A DNA stretch of 64,000 nt from CAYFPX01 sp964519895 (GCA_964519895.1 CAZFLE010000013.1:1-64000), one strand, 5' to 3'. Shown: positions 41,904 through 50,006, counted from the stretch's first letter. A program made the numbers and translations. The notes: generated from the sequence alone by a model not told the origin.

Positions 41904-43454
41904 TCAGGCCACCACGTCGACCCGGGACAGGTCCTCGGCGCCGGTCATCTTCAGAGCGTCGCCGATCAGCCCGCCGCGGCCGTGCTCGTCCGGGGTGCCC
42001 GCCAGGGCCTCCAGGAGCGCGGCGGCGTCCCGGTCCGCGGCCTCGATCAGGAACGCGGTGGAGATGCGCCCGTTCTTGAGGGGGTCCATGTCCGGCACCA
42101 GGTGCTGCAGGTGCTGCACGATGGACGCCAGGATGGCAGCCCTGGCCTGGGCGCCTTCGCGATCCGCGAGCTCCTCGAGCTTGTTGGCGATCAGCTTGGC
42201 TTCGGCGACCACCTTGCGGGACTGGGTCTTGGTCATGGGCGGTGGCCCGTAGAGACCGTCTTCGAGCCCGAGAGCCGCGAGCAGGCCGCTGTCTCCGTCG
42301 ACCAGGATCATCGGCCCGCCGCCGCTGGTCAGCTGCACGGCCTGGGCCCCTTCGTCCCAGCTGGCCTCCACGAAGGGCAGCTCGGCGGCGATCCGGTCGA
42401 ACACGTCCTGGAGGCTGTCGGTGGCGGGATCGACGGCGATCTCGATGTCGTTGATGCGGAAGGTGCCGGCGCTGACGGCGGACAGGTCGGCCAGCTGGTC
42501 CAGGGGCCGGCCCAGATCGCCACCCACCCCGCCGCTGACCACCGCGTCGCTCAGCTTCATCGCGTCCAGGAACCCCGATGTGTCGGCGTCCAGGACGATG
42601 TCCGTGTCGCCGTCCAGGCTCTGGAGCACCACAGTGTCCGTGCCCTCGTCGAACCAACCCACCACCCCCGCCGCAGACGCGCTCAGGCGCTCGAGCACCG
42701 CGGTGATGGTGTCGTCGGCGGCCACGTCGATCATGACCCCGTTGACCTGGAAGGAACCGGCGGTGACGCCCAGGCCCGGCTCCAGGTTGGGGTCCTGGCT
42801 CCCGGTGCCGTCGAAGGGGTTGTCGGCCTCGGCGCGGCTGCCGTCCACCGCGTAGAGGTTCACGGTGAAGCTCTCCCCGTAGACCAGCTTGCCTGCGGTG
42901 AAGCTCAGGGTGATGCCGTAGGGGGTCTCCCAGGCCTCGTCCGGCGGGTGGCCGGCGGGCATGGCGATGAGGTCCACGAGCTTGCCGTCCTGGTCGTAGA
43001 CGTCGAACTTGGTCTCCCGCTTGTCGGGCATCTCCCGGTGGCGGTGGACCACGAAGGTGTAGACCTCGTCGGTGGTGCCGGTGTAGACGCCGCCTACGGT
43101 GACGTCGCTGGTGGTCTTGACCCGGTGGTTCTTGTAGCCGTCCAGCTCGGGCTCCCGCGGGTCGAAGGCCGTCGGGAGGGTGTTGACCTCCTCGGTGCTG
43201 CTGAGCTGTGCGGGCGTGCCTTCCAGATCCAGGTCCAGGGTGGCGCCGGTGGCGGTCGCCTCGTCGGCGGGGCCGCGGTCCCGGAGCTCGTCCAGGCGCT
43301 CTCCGGCCCGATCCAGGCTGACCGCCAGGCTGTCCTGGGTGTCGATGACGAGCAGGGTGTCTTCGGGCGCGTCGTCGGCGCTGGCAGAGCTCGCCGTGGC
43401 GGTCGACGTGACCGTGGTCAGGGTGGTGGTGCTGACGCCTTCGATGCTGGCCAA
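41904..43454 (-). CDS. Protein with two Flagellin_IN-like motifs, unknown role
   Basis: 516 residues, no signal peptide. Two copies of a FliD/flagellin hook IN-like motif are visible: GSFQVNGVMIDVAADDTITAV followed by VVGWFDEGTDTVVLQS, and GTFRINDIEIAVDPATDSLQDV followed by VEASWDEGAQAVQLTS. The N terminus is Ser/Thr/Ala-rich like hook-associated proteins (ASIEGVSTTTLTTVTSTATA), and the C terminus is helical with a coiled-coil feel (KVVAEAKLIANKLEELADRE). FliD-type capping proteins share this plan, but no flagellar gene lies within the window. Possibly a secreted filament or appendage protein. Confidence 0.65.
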   Translation of the reverse strand: MASIEGVSTTTLTTVTSTATASSASADDAPEDTLLVIDTQDSLAVSLDRAGERLDELRDRGPADEATATGATLDLDLEGTPAQLSSTEEVNTLPTAFDPREPELDGYKNHRVKTTSDVTVGGVYTGTTDEVYTFVVHRHREMPDKRETKFDVYDQDGKLVDLIAMPAGHPPDEAWETPYGITLSFTAGKLVYGESFTVNLYAVDGSRAEADNPFDGTGSQDPNLEPGLGVTAGSFQVNGVMIDVAADDTITAVLERLSASAAGVVGWFDEGTDTVVLQSLDGDTDIVLDADTSGFLDAMKLSDAVVSGGVGGDLGRPLDQLADLSAVSAGTFRINDIEIAVDPATDSLQDVFDRIAAELPFVEASWDEGAQAVQLTSGGGPMILVDGDSGLLAALGLEDGLYGPPPMTKTQSRKVVAEAKLIANKLEELADREGAQARAAILASIVQHLQHLVPDMDPLKNGRISTAFLIEAADRDAAALLEALAGTPDEHGRGGLIGDALKMTGAEDLSRVDVVA

Positions 43455-43541
43455 GCGGCCCCTCCGCCTCCTCGGGACCCCTGCATCGGCCGGGGAGGAC
43501 GGGGGATTGAGCCGAACGCCGCGGTCAGCAGTCGGGTCGTC

Positions 43542-43658
43542 TCAGGTCCAGAGGTGCAAGACGACGCCCGCCCCGCCCAGCAACAGGGCGGCCGGGATGA
43601 CCACGCAGCCGTGGAAGCGGTGTTTCCAGCGCTTCCGCAGCCAGTCCGCGTCGTTCAT
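43542..43658 (-). CDS. Small single-pass membrane protein
   Basis: 38 residues: charged N terminus (NDADWLRKRWKHRFHG), then one helix (CVVIPAALLLGGAGVVLHLW). ATG at 43658 sits six bases after a TATGGT box. Too short for the family to be recognised; kept because start signals and the charge/helix layout are coherent. Confidence 0.5.
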   Translation of the reverse strand: MNDADWLRKRWKHRFHGCVVIPAALLLGGAGVVLHLWT

Positions 43659-43664
43659 GGCCGC

Positions 43665-43670
43665 ACCATA
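43665..43670 (-). promoter_or_regulatory. Candidate -10 box (TATGGT) 6 bases from the small membrane protein start
   Basis: GGC-TATGGT-GCGGCC-ATG, back to back with the plus-strand box at 43692. Confidence 0.45.
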
Positions 43671-43691
43671 GCCCACCTCAGACCGCGCCAT

Positions 43692-43697
43692 TAGGCT
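43692..43697 (+). promoter_or_regulatory. Candidate -10 box (TAGGCT) for the aminotransferase gene
   Basis: CCAT-TAGGCT, 25 bases before the GTG start; here a real ribosome site (AGGAG, 43712-43716) occupies the leader, unlike the leaderless cases. Confidence 0.45.
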
Positions 43698-43722
43698 GCC
43701 CTTCCTTCCCCAGGAGTCGTCC

Positions 43723-45042
43723 GTGGACACCCAGCAGATCGTCGACCTCTGCAAGCAGCACACCCTGTTCAACTGGGCGCCTCGCGACGCCGTGGCTCCG
43801 CTTCCGATCAAGAGCGCGAGCGGATCCTGGCTCGAGACCCTGGACGGCGAGCGCATCCTGGACTTCAACAGCCAGCTGATGAGCGTGAACATCGGGCACG
43901 GCCACCCCCGGGTCATCGCCGCGATGAAGGCCCAGCTCGACGAGCTGATCTACGCCTTTCCCCACAGCGCGACCCGCGTGCGTGCCGAGCTGGGTGCCAA
44001 GCTGGCCCAGCTGGTGCCCGGCGACATCAACACCTTCTTCTTCACCCTAGGCGGCGCCGAAGCCAACGAGAACGCCATTCGGGCGGCCCGGCTCTACACC
44101 GGCCGCCACAAGATCCTGAGCCGCTACCGCAGCTACCACGGCGCCACCAACCTGATGATGCAGGTCACCGGCGACCCACGCCGATGGGCCAACGAGCCCG
44201 GTCCCGCGGGCCACGTGCGCGTGCTGGACCCCCAGCCCTACAAGGTGAGCTTCGGCGACACCCCCCAGGAGCGCACCCGCCGAAACCTGGAGTACCTGGA
44301 AGAGGTCATCGAGTACGAGGGCGGCCACACCATCGCGGCGATGATCATCGAGACGGTCACGGGGACCAACGGCGTGCTGCCGCCGCCGCCCGGCTACCTG
44401 GCCGGGCTCAAGGCGCTGCTCCAGAAGCATGGCATCCTGTTGATCTGCGACGAGGTCATGTGCGGCTTCGGCCGGACGGGCAAGTGGTTCGCCTTCGAAC
44501 ACGCCGGGGTCACCCCGGACATCGTGAGCATGGCCAAGGGCCTGACCAGCTCCTATGCGCCCCTGGGCGCGGTGGGGCTCTCCGATCCGATCGCCGAGCA
44601 CTTCCGCCAGAACACCTTCTGGGGCGGGCTGACCTACAACTCCCACCCGGTCGGGCTGGCCACCGCACTGGCGGTCATCGCGGTGATGGAGGACGAAGAG
44701 CTCGTGGCGCGTTCGGCCCGCATGGAGGGCGTGATCCGGGGCCACCTGGAGCGGCTCCAGGCCAAGCACCGCTCCTTTGGTGAATTCCGCTCGATCGGCA
44801 TGTTCGGCATGATCGACGTGCACAAGAACGCCGCAGGCGATCCAATCGCGCCCTACAACGGCAGCCACCCGGCCATGAAGGCGCTCGGGGCGTTTTTCCG
44901 CCAGGAGGGCCTGTTCACCTTTGTCCGCTGGGGCAGCTTCATGGTGAATCCCCCCCTGACCATCAGCGAGGACGACCTGGCCCACGGCTTCGACATCATC
45001 GACCGGGGCCTGGACATCACCGACGCCGCGTTCGAGGGGTAG
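43723..45042 (+). CDS. Class III PLP aminotransferase (omega-amino acid:pyruvate type)
   Basis: 439 residues. PLP-binding features: FTLGGAEANENAIRAAR, SRYRSYHGATNLMM, ICDEVMCGFGRTGKWFAFEH with the cofactor Asp, and the Schiff-base Lys in SMAKGLTSSYAPLG. Overall it resembles beta-alanine/4-aminobutyrate or taurine:pyruvate aminotransferases. Beta-alanine is the end product of reductive pyrimidine breakdown, so this enzyme could finish the pathway begun by PreA and HydA, although it lies 17 kb away and is transcribed alone. Confidence 0.88.
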   Translation: MDTQQIVDLCKQHTLFNWAPRDAVAPLPIKSASGSWLETLDGERILDFNSQLMSVNIGHGHPRVIAAMKAQLDELIYAFPHSATRVRAELGAKLAQLVPGDINTFFFTLGGAEANENAIRAARLYTGRHKILSRYRSYHGATNLMMQVTGDPRRWANEPGPAGHVRVLDPQPYKVSFGDTPQERTRRNLEYLEEVIEYEGGHTIAAMIIETVTGTNGVLPPPPGYLAGLKALLQKHGILLICDEVMCGFGRTGKWFAFEHAGVTPDIVSMAKGLTSSYAPLGAVGLSDPIAEHFRQNTFWGGLTYNSHPVGLATALAVIAVMEDEELVARSARMEGVIRGHLERLQAKHRSFGEFRSIGMFGMIDVHKNAAGDPIAPYNGSHPAMKALGAFFRQEGLFTFVRWGSFMVNPPLTISEDDLAHGFDIIDRGLDITDAAFEG

Positions 45043-45049
45043 TCCCTGT

Positions 45050-45346
45050 TCAGACCGGCAGGCCCACCCGCTGCCGTGCCTCGCGGCAGTTGTCGCTGCC
45101 CTGCTCGAAGTCCCGGCAGCACTGGGGCCGCTCGGCGTAGCTCTGACAGCTGAACGACCCGAGCTGCCCGAGCAGCTGGCTGCAGCGGTCGCCGGTGCGG
45201 CGGATCTGCCAGCGACCCTCGATCTGCACCAGGACGTCCGGACGTACCCGGTGCACCGGGTCGTCGTCCGCCACCTCGACCGCGTGGTAGGCCTCGCGGC
45301 AGCAGGCGCCGCAGTCGGCGCAGTCGGGGGTGGGCACGGGCTCCAT
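45050..45346 (-). CDS. YkgJ-family cysteine-cluster protein
   Basis: 98 residues; ATG at 45346 chosen because the CxxCxxCC core begins there, the longer frame runs through the inverted repeat. DCADCGACCREAYHAV plus C-terminal CSQLL, FSCQSY, QCCRDF and NCREARQ give ten cysteines, the zinc or iron-sulphur binding pattern of YkgJ/Flagellin N-methylase-like proteins. Biochemical role unknown. Convergent with the aminotransferase gene seven bases away and divergent from the HELCH protein across the inverted-repeat spacer. Confidence 0.8.
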   Translation of the reverse strand: MEPVPTPDCADCGACCREAYHAVEVADDDPVHRVRPDVLVQIEGRWQIRRTGDRCSQLLGQLGSFSCQSYAERPQCCRDFEQGSDNCREARQRVGLPV

Positions 45347-45370
45347 GGGGCGGCGGTATCCGATCCGGGC

Positions 45371-45558
45371 ACGCGGAGAGGGGTCGAACGCGACAGTCGC
45401 CGCGCGGAGCGGGGTCGAACGCGACACTTTGGGTCCCCGAGCTGTCTCAGGGGCCCGTTTGGGGTCAACTGGGCGGCCAGATCGGGGCCAGATCGCCAGA
45501 AGTGTCGCGTTCAGGGTGCCTCCGCGCGCCAGTTGTCGCGTTCGACCCCTCTCCGCGT
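45371..45558. repeat. Large inverted repeat in a divergent promoter region
   Basis: Perfect 25-base arms: 45371-45395 pairs with 45534-45558. Inside the arms the unit GTCGAACGCGACA recurs: direct copies near 45383 and 45413, and inverted copies at 45501-45512 (GAACGCGACACT reversed) and near 45534. The central 70 bases are not repeated. It fills the 256-base spacer between two divergent genes, and has no coding potential of its own. Confidence 0.9.
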
Positions 45559-45591
45559 CATGGGCGCAGGCCGGAGACGGACTCTGGGGGT

Positions 45592-45597
45592 TAGAGC
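45592..45597 (+). promoter_or_regulatory. Candidate -10 box (TAGAGC) 5 bases from the HELCH protein start
   Basis: GGGGGT-TAGAGC-GCCCC-ATG. It lies just outside the right arm of the inverted repeat, so that repeat would sit in the -45 to -230 region. Confidence 0.45.
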
Positions 45598-45602
45598 GCC
45601 CC

Positions 45603-46271
45603 ATGGAAGCGTCCTACGAGCGGCCCATCGAGGCCCGCTACATCGATCCCCTCGAGCTGGTCTGGCTGGCGACGGCGAAGCGGCTGGGCCTGACCGTGCG
45701 GCGGAACCCGGACATCTTCTCGGCGACCGACGGCACGGGTCTGCTGGAGCTGGGCCCGCGCAAGGACCTGGACCCCGACGACGCGGTCGCCCAGATGGTG
45801 TTCCACGAGCTCTGTCACTGGGTCACCAACGGCGCCGAGACCCTGCACGAACGGGACTGGGGCTTTCCCCTGGACGGCCTGAGCGATCCCCGCGAGCTCG
45901 CGGGCCTGCGGGTCCAGGCCGCCCTCGCCGACAGCATCGGGCTGCGCAGCTTCCTGGGGCCCACCGGCTTCTTTCGCCAGTACTACGACCGCATCCCGTC
46001 AGCCCCGCTCCAGCCCCTCGACGACAGCAAGCTGGAGGCCCGGGTCGTGGCCCTGGCCACCGACGCTCTGGACCGGGCCCAGGGCCCGCCGTGGGCACCC
46101 CACCTGCAGCAGGCCCTGGCTGCGACCGAGCGCTTCAAGCACACCGTCGACCGCTTCCTGGGCGACTACCAGACGGACCTGGACCGAGACGACCTGCCGA
46201 GCCTGTGGGCTCAGGATCCGCCCACAGCGTCCCGCCGCCAGCCGATCAAGCGGCGCAGCACCAGCACATGA
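45603..46271 (+). CDS. Putative zinc metalloprotein with HELCH motif
   Basis: 222 residues. The only clear motif is FHELCHWVTNGAET (HExxH) near residue 65, preceded by DDAVAQMV; a downstream ARVVALATDALDRA helix follows. No signal peptide, so probably cytoplasmic. Family not recognised; relatedness to minimal gluzincins is possible. The last 61 bases overlap the convergent membrane-protein gene. The longer frame through the inverted repeat was rejected. Confidence 0.65.
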   Translation: MEASYERPIEARYIDPLELVWLATAKRLGLTVRRNPDIFSATDGTGLLELGPRKDLDPDDAVAQMVFHELCHWVTNGAETLHERDWGFPLDGLSDPRELAGLRVQAALADSIGLRSFLGPTGFFRQYYDRIPSAPLQPLDDSKLEARVVALATDALDRAQGPPWAPHLQQALAATERFKHTVDRFLGDYQTDLDRDDLPSLWAQDPPTASRRQPIKRRSTST

Positions 46272-46945
46272 CCCAGCAGGGCTGACGGCACCAACACTGT
46301 GGGAAGCCAGACCCAGGGGACTCGCTGCACGACCCCATTCGGCGGCTCGAAGCGCTGCAGTGGCCCGGGCACGGTCTGGATGGCGACGGTCAGGACGATG
46401 CCCAGCAACACCAGACCCATGCCCGTCCAGGTCAGGGCGAGGGTGCGGCTGGGGTGCCGACGGAGCCAGGCGGCCACGGGCAGCGCCGAGACCCCGGTGA
46501 TCACGTCGAGGTTCAGGCCAGTCCAGGTCATTGCCTCGGGCAGCAGGCCCAAGGCAACGAGCTCGTGCAGCTGGAGCTCCAGGGGCAGGCGAAAGGAATG
46601 GATCCCGACGAGCACCCACAAGGGAGTGCCCTGGGCCAGTCGACGGCCGACAGGAGAGAGCCCGATCGCCAGGCACAGGACCATGGCGCCGGCAAAGCAG
46701 CGCATCAAGGGCGTGGGCAGCGGCTCCGCCTGGAACAGATCGCCACGCAGGGCCAGAAAGCCTGTCCCGGCCAGCCCGAGACCCAGAGCCGCTGCAAGCG
46801 CCAGGGCCGTGCCGCGGCCGCTGGTGCGCCAGACCCCCGCGATCAAGAGCCCGAGCATGAGCGCGACCAGAGCCATGAACCCTCTGGTCAGCGTCGCTCC
46901 GGCGATCCAGTCGATGATGGGCTGCTGAGTCACTCTTGAAATCAT
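46211..46945 (-). CDS. Six- to seven-helix membrane protein, unknown
   Basis: 244 residues with helices such as GFMALVALMLGLLIAGVW, ALALAAALGLGLAGTGFLAL and TGMGLVLLGIVLTVAIQTV; loops contain LQLHELVALGLL and WVLVGIHSFRLPLEL. Gly/Leu/Ala-rich composition and length fit small transporter or cytochrome-associated proteins, but no motif places it. It runs 61 bases into the coding end of the convergent HELCH gene. Confidence 0.65.
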   Translation of the reverse strand: MISRVTQQPIIDWIAGATLTRGFMALVALMLGLLIAGVWRTSGRGTALALAAALGLGLAGTGFLALRGDLFQAEPLPTPLMRCFAGAMVLCLAIGLSPVGRRLAQGTPLWVLVGIHSFRLPLELQLHELVALGLLPEAMTWTGLNLDVITGVSALPVAAWLRRHPSRTLALTWTGMGLVLLGIVLTVAIQTVPGPLQRFEPPNGVVQRVPWVWLPTVLVPSALLGHVLVLRRLIGWRRDAVGGS

Positions 46946-46960
46946 CCCGGCCTGTTGGAC

Positions 46961-47476
46961 TCAGAGGTCCAACCGCTCCGCCCCCGGCGGCGCCCCGGGC
47001 AGGTCGGGTAACCCTGCCAAGGGCACCTCTGGCCAGCCCGCACCATCCCAGCGAAAGCCCTTGCACTCCGCCACACGACCGCCGAAGACCGCGACCACGA
47101 TCTGCACGGCGTCCGGCCAGCTGGGCGAGCCCCAGGGCGACGCCGCTCGGCGATCGGTCTCCGAGAAGTAGCTCGGGCACTCCGGGTGGCTGTGGCAGAT
47201 GGCGACCAGTGCCTCGCCAGCGTCCTGGGCCCGCTCCACCAGGCGCTGCAGCGCCAGCGCGTCCAGCACGTAGGCGGTCCGGGCGTCCCTGGGGTACTGG
47301 ACCGGATCGGCGGCGTGCAGCTTGTCCATCAGGTTTTCGAAGCGCACGAAGCGCAGGCTCGCGGGCCGGTCGGCGACACCGATCACCACGCCGCAGCACT
47401 CCCGGGGCCAGCAGGCTTCGGCTTCGGCGAACAGGGCGTCGACGACCGCAGTCGTCAGCGCCAGGTCAGATGCCAC
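46961..47476 (-). CDS. JAMM/MPN metalloprotease (Mov34/PAD-1 family)
   Basis: 171 residues. The JAMM zinc motif is complete: Glu in WPRECCGVVIG, HSHP in AICHSHPECPSYFSETDR with the following Ser and Asp. Bacterial members cleave ubiquitin-like sulphur carriers (ThiS/MoaD type) or cysteine carriers, often beside E1-like or cysteine-synthase genes; none is nearby here. Its start lies 11 bases inside the end of the HEAT-repeat gene. Confidence 0.85.
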   Translation of the reverse strand: MASDLALTTAVVDALFAEAEACWPRECCGVVIGVADRPASLRFVRFENLMDKLHAADPVQYPRDARTAYVLDALALQRLVERAQDAGEALVAICHSHPECPSYFSETDRRAASPWGSPSWPDAVQIVVAVFGGRVAECKGFRWDGAGWPEVPLAGLPDLPGAPPGAERLDL

Positions 47477-48335
47477 CGTCGTCCTGGCCGTGGGCCATGA
47501 GCTCCAGGTGCTCAGCCGCCGCCGAGAACTCCTGGGCCACCGCGGGATCGCTGGCGCTCATCGCTTTGTCTCGCAGGATCGGCGCCACGGCGGGGTCCCC
47601 GAGCTTCTTGAGGGCACGGGCCGCGTGTCGCGCCGAGTGGGGGTGCGGGTCGTCCAGGGCCTGTACCAGCGCGTCCTGGTCCAGGGGCATCGGTGAGGTC
47701 TCGACCGCTCGAATGATCCACTCGCGGGTTCGCTCGTCCGGGTGCTCGAGCATCTGGGCGTGTACCGCCGGGCGGCTGTCCGGGTTGCCGAACAGCACCA
47801 CCGCCTTGGCGCTCTCGAGGGCGACCTGGGGGTCTGGGTCCTTCATGCCCTGGGTGAGCAGGAGGGGCTCCAGGTCTGACATGCCCTTCTTGGACGCGAT
47901 GAGCACGGCCTTGCGGCGGGTCGTGGCGTCGACATCTTCGGCGATGACCTGGCCGACGACGTCCTGGGAGTCTGTGCCCCCGTAGAGCTCGATCAGGCGC
48001 AGGGCCTTCTGGCGGTTGCGGACCTCGCTGTCCGTCAGCGCGGCCTGGTGTGCGGTGGGCACCAGCTCGGTGCCGCCGAGCCGCTCCAGGGTGGCCAGGG
48101 CCTGGTGGCGCACGTCGCCGCTGCGGGAGCCCACCGCCAGCTCCGCCACCTGGGCCGACGCCTGGGTCAGTCGACGGTCGGCGATCTCGTCCAGGCAGCG
48201 CTCCTGGATGTCCGGCTTCTGGTCGGACAGGCACGCGACCAGCTCGTTTCCGGTGGCCTTGGAGGCCTTGAACTTGGCCGCGTGGGCGGGCAGCGCCGCG
48301 AGCAACGCCAGCAGGGGAATCCAGGTTCGTCTCAT
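47466..48335 (-). CDS. Exported HEAT-repeat protein (second of a tandem pair)
   Basis: 289 residues from ATG at 48335 (TGATG overlap with the preceding stop). Signal peptide LLALLAALPAHAAKF, then about seven HEAT/PBS-lyase-like repeats of roughly 32 residues, for example SGDVRHQALATLERLGGTEL and HPHSARHAARALKKLGDPA. A periplasmic protein-interaction scaffold is likely. The adjacent paralogue at 48335-49174 has the same start (AKKFKPSKAT versus AKFKASKAT). Confidence 0.82.
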   Translation of the reverse strand: MRRTWIPLLALLAALPAHAAKFKASKATGNELVACLSDQKPDIQERCLDEIADRRLTQASAQVAELAVGSRSGDVRHQALATLERLGGTELVPTAHQAALTDSEVRNRQKALRLIELYGGTDSQDVVGQVIAEDVDATTRRKAVLIASKKGMSDLEPLLLTQGMKDPDPQVALESAKAVVLFGNPDSRPAVHAQMLEHPDERTREWIIRAVETSPMPLDQDALVQALDDPHPHSARHAARALKKLGDPAVAPILRDKAMSASDPAVAQEFSAAAEHLELMAHGQDDGGI

Positions 48336-49174
48336 CACGACTCCAGCGCCTTGATCGCCTGGCCCAGGGCCTTGCGGATGGCTTTGTCCTTTTCCCGGGC
48401 CTGCTTTTCCTGCAGGACGGGCAGCACGGACGGATCCCCGAGCTTGCCCAGGGCGACGGCGGCGGACACGGCGACCGGTGTGTGGCTGTCGTCGAGGGTG
48501 GCGAGGAGGTAGCCCTTGTCGCCGGGCATCGGGTGGTCCTGCCAGACGGTCATGACCGCCTCGCGCTCGGCGGGCTTCAGGGTCGGGATCTCTTCGTAGA
48601 GGGCCTGGCGCGACTCGGCGTGCTGGGCCGCCAGGAGCACCACGGCGGCGTCCTGGACGATGACCGTGTAGTCGTCGCGCAGAGCCGTGGCGAGCAGGGG
48701 CGCCGTGCCCTCCCAGCCGGTCTCGATGGCCAGGGTCAGGGCCTTGTGGCGGACCTGGACAGACTTGTCATTCTGGAGCACGGACAGCAGCAGGCCGACC
48801 TGCTTGTCCGAGCCCTCGGCCCGGACGATGTCCAGGGCCGCAAGCCGGTTCTGGGCGTGCTTGTCCCCCCCTGCGGAGAGCACTGCGGCATCGAGCAGGT
48901 TCGGGCAGTCCAGCCCGGCCATGAGCTGCAGGGACCGGGCTCGCACCCCTGCTGCGTCGTCGATCCTGTTGCGCTCGGCCAACGCCGGACAGGCGGTGGC
49001 CAGCTGGCGTTTCTCGAGCTCGTCCAAGACCAGGAGTTGGTCCGGTGCCTGGGCCCGGGTCAGCTCTTCCAGGAGCTCGGCCTCGGTCGCTTTGCTCGGC
49101 TTGAACTTCTTGGCCTGGGCTGGAGTCGCCAGCACCAGCACGATCCCCGCGATGACGGCCTTGCGCACGTACAC
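48335..49174 (-). CDS. Exported HEAT-repeat protein (first of a tandem pair)
   Basis: 279 residues, GTG start with GGAGG upstream. Signal peptide IAGIVLVLATPAQAKKFKPSK. HEAT-like repeats include SVQVRHKALTLAIETGWEGT, VIVQDAAVVLLAAQ and TPVAVSAAVALGKLGDPSVL. Sequence and length show it arose by duplication with its downstream neighbour, but identity is modest, so the split is old. Function inferred as periplasmic scaffolding. Confidence 0.82.
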   Translation of the reverse strand: MYVRKAVIAGIVLVLATPAQAKKFKPSKATEAELLEELTRAQAPDQLLVLDELEKRQLATACPALAERNRIDDAAGVRARSLQLMAGLDCPNLLDAAVLSAGGDKHAQNRLAALDIVRAEGSDKQVGLLLSVLQNDKSVQVRHKALTLAIETGWEGTAPLLATALRDDYTVIVQDAAVVLLAAQHAESRQALYEEIPTLKPAEREAVMTVWQDHPMPGDKGYLLATLDDSHTPVAVSAAVALGKLGDPSVLPVLQEKQAREKDKAIRKALGQAIKALES

Positions 49175-49186
49175 CTCCTGAGCTGG

Positions 49187-49192
49187 GGCCTA
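49187..49192 (-). promoter_or_regulatory. Candidate -10 box (TAGGCC) for the HEAT-repeat operon
   Basis: GGGGT-TAGGCC, 12 bases before the GTG at 49174 with a GGAGG ribosome site between; a leadered variant of the box. Confidence 0.4.
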
Positions 49193-49990
49193 ACCCCGGA
49201 CGACCCCGGCATCCGCCAGGGTGTCCCCCAGGGAGCGGTCCGGGCTCCGGGTCCACCAGCCGAGCGCGTCTCTGGCCTGGCGGCTGTCGACCTGCCAGGC
49301 CAGCCCGGCGGGATCGAGCTCTGGTGGGTGTTCGCCGGCCAGCCAGTGCCGCGGGTCCGGCGGGGGCGGGGTCCGCCCCGACAGGTGGGCCAGGGTGCTG
49401 TAGAACGCCTGGAAGCTCCACGCCGCTGCCGCCAGAGGCAGGCCCACGCCGGTCGGCCCGCGGGTCATCGCCGCCTCGACAGCGCCGCCCACGTCCCGCA
49501 CGTCGACGAAGGCCAGGCCCCCACCCGGGGCGCTGTGGACGCGCCCGTCGAGCCAGGCCTGGATCACCGGCGGCGGTCCCCCGGGGCGGCCCGGACCCAG
49601 CATTGTGGCTGGCTGGAGCAGGCTCACGGCGGGGGTCTCGGTCCCACAGGCCGCCTGGCTCGCCAGGCGCAAGCGCTCCAGCGCCGGACTCCGCCCCCGC
49701 TGGTCCAGGGTGCCCGCGTGTCCGACCCACACCACCCGCTTCACCCGGGCCCAGGAGGCGGCCTGCAGCAAGCCGCTCCGTCCGTCCTCGCCGGTGGCCG
49801 ACGCCATGTGCAGGACGACCTGGACCCCCTCCAGGGCGCGCCGCAGGGACGGCTCGTCGCCCAGCCGCCCGGCGGCCTCGACTGCGCCTTCGGCCGGCTC
49901 GCCCAGGCTGAGCAGCTGGTGCTCCCGATGGAGCCGCTGGACCAGGGTTCGGCCCAGCCAGGACCCGGCGCCGGTCAGGAGGATACGCAT
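49190..49990 (-). CDS. NAD-dependent epimerase/dehydratase-like protein (extended SDR)
   Basis: 266 residues. N-terminal Rossmann motif LLTGAGSWLGRTLVQRL, HMASATGEDGR in the nucleotide region, WVGHAGTLDQ, and LQPATMLGPGRPG. The family Tyr-x-x-x-Lys is not visible (no YxxxK in the expected helix), so it may be a binding or reductase variant of the NmrA/atypical SDR kind. Acts on a nucleotide-sugar or small keto compound, unknown. Ends 16 bases before the HEAT operon. Confidence 0.75.
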   Translation of the reverse strand: MRILLTGAGSWLGRTLVQRLHREHQLLSLGEPAEGAVEAAGRLGDEPSLRRALEGVQVVLHMASATGEDGRSGLLQAASWARVKRVVWVGHAGTLDQRGRSPALERLRLASQAACGTETPAVSLLQPATMLGPGRPGGPPPVIQAWLDGRVHSAPGGGLAFVDVRDVGGAVEAAMTRGPTGVGLPLAAAAWSFQAFYSTLAHLSGRTPPPPDPRHWLAGEHPPELDPAGLAWQVDSRQARDALGWWTRSPDRSLGDTLADAGVVRG

Positions 49991-49996
49991 GGCCCC

Positions 49997-50002
49997 CGCT
50001 TA
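49997..50002 (-). promoter_or_regulatory. Candidate -10 box (TAAGCG) 6 bases from the epimerase start
   Basis: GGGC-TAAGCG-GGGGCC-ATG; shares two bases (TA at 50001-50002) with the opposite-strand TAGCCC box. Confidence 0.4.
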
Positions 50003-50006
50003 GCCC
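50001..50006 (+). promoter_or_regulatory. Candidate -10 box (TAGCCC) for slyX, overlapping the epimerase box
   Basis: GCT-TAGCCC, 11 bases before the GTG at 50018 with GGAGG in between. The two boxes form a palindrome-like centre, so RNA polymerase can serve only one side at a time. Confidence 0.35.

Noticed and set aside
45371..45558. Insertion sequence or MITE
   Set aside because: No transposase, no target-site duplication visible and the repeat sits exactly in a promoter spacer; left as a finding needing a genome search.
49221..49911. Plus-strand frames opposite the epimerase gene
   Set aside because: Antisense shadows rich in Arg/Pro/Ser with no start signals.
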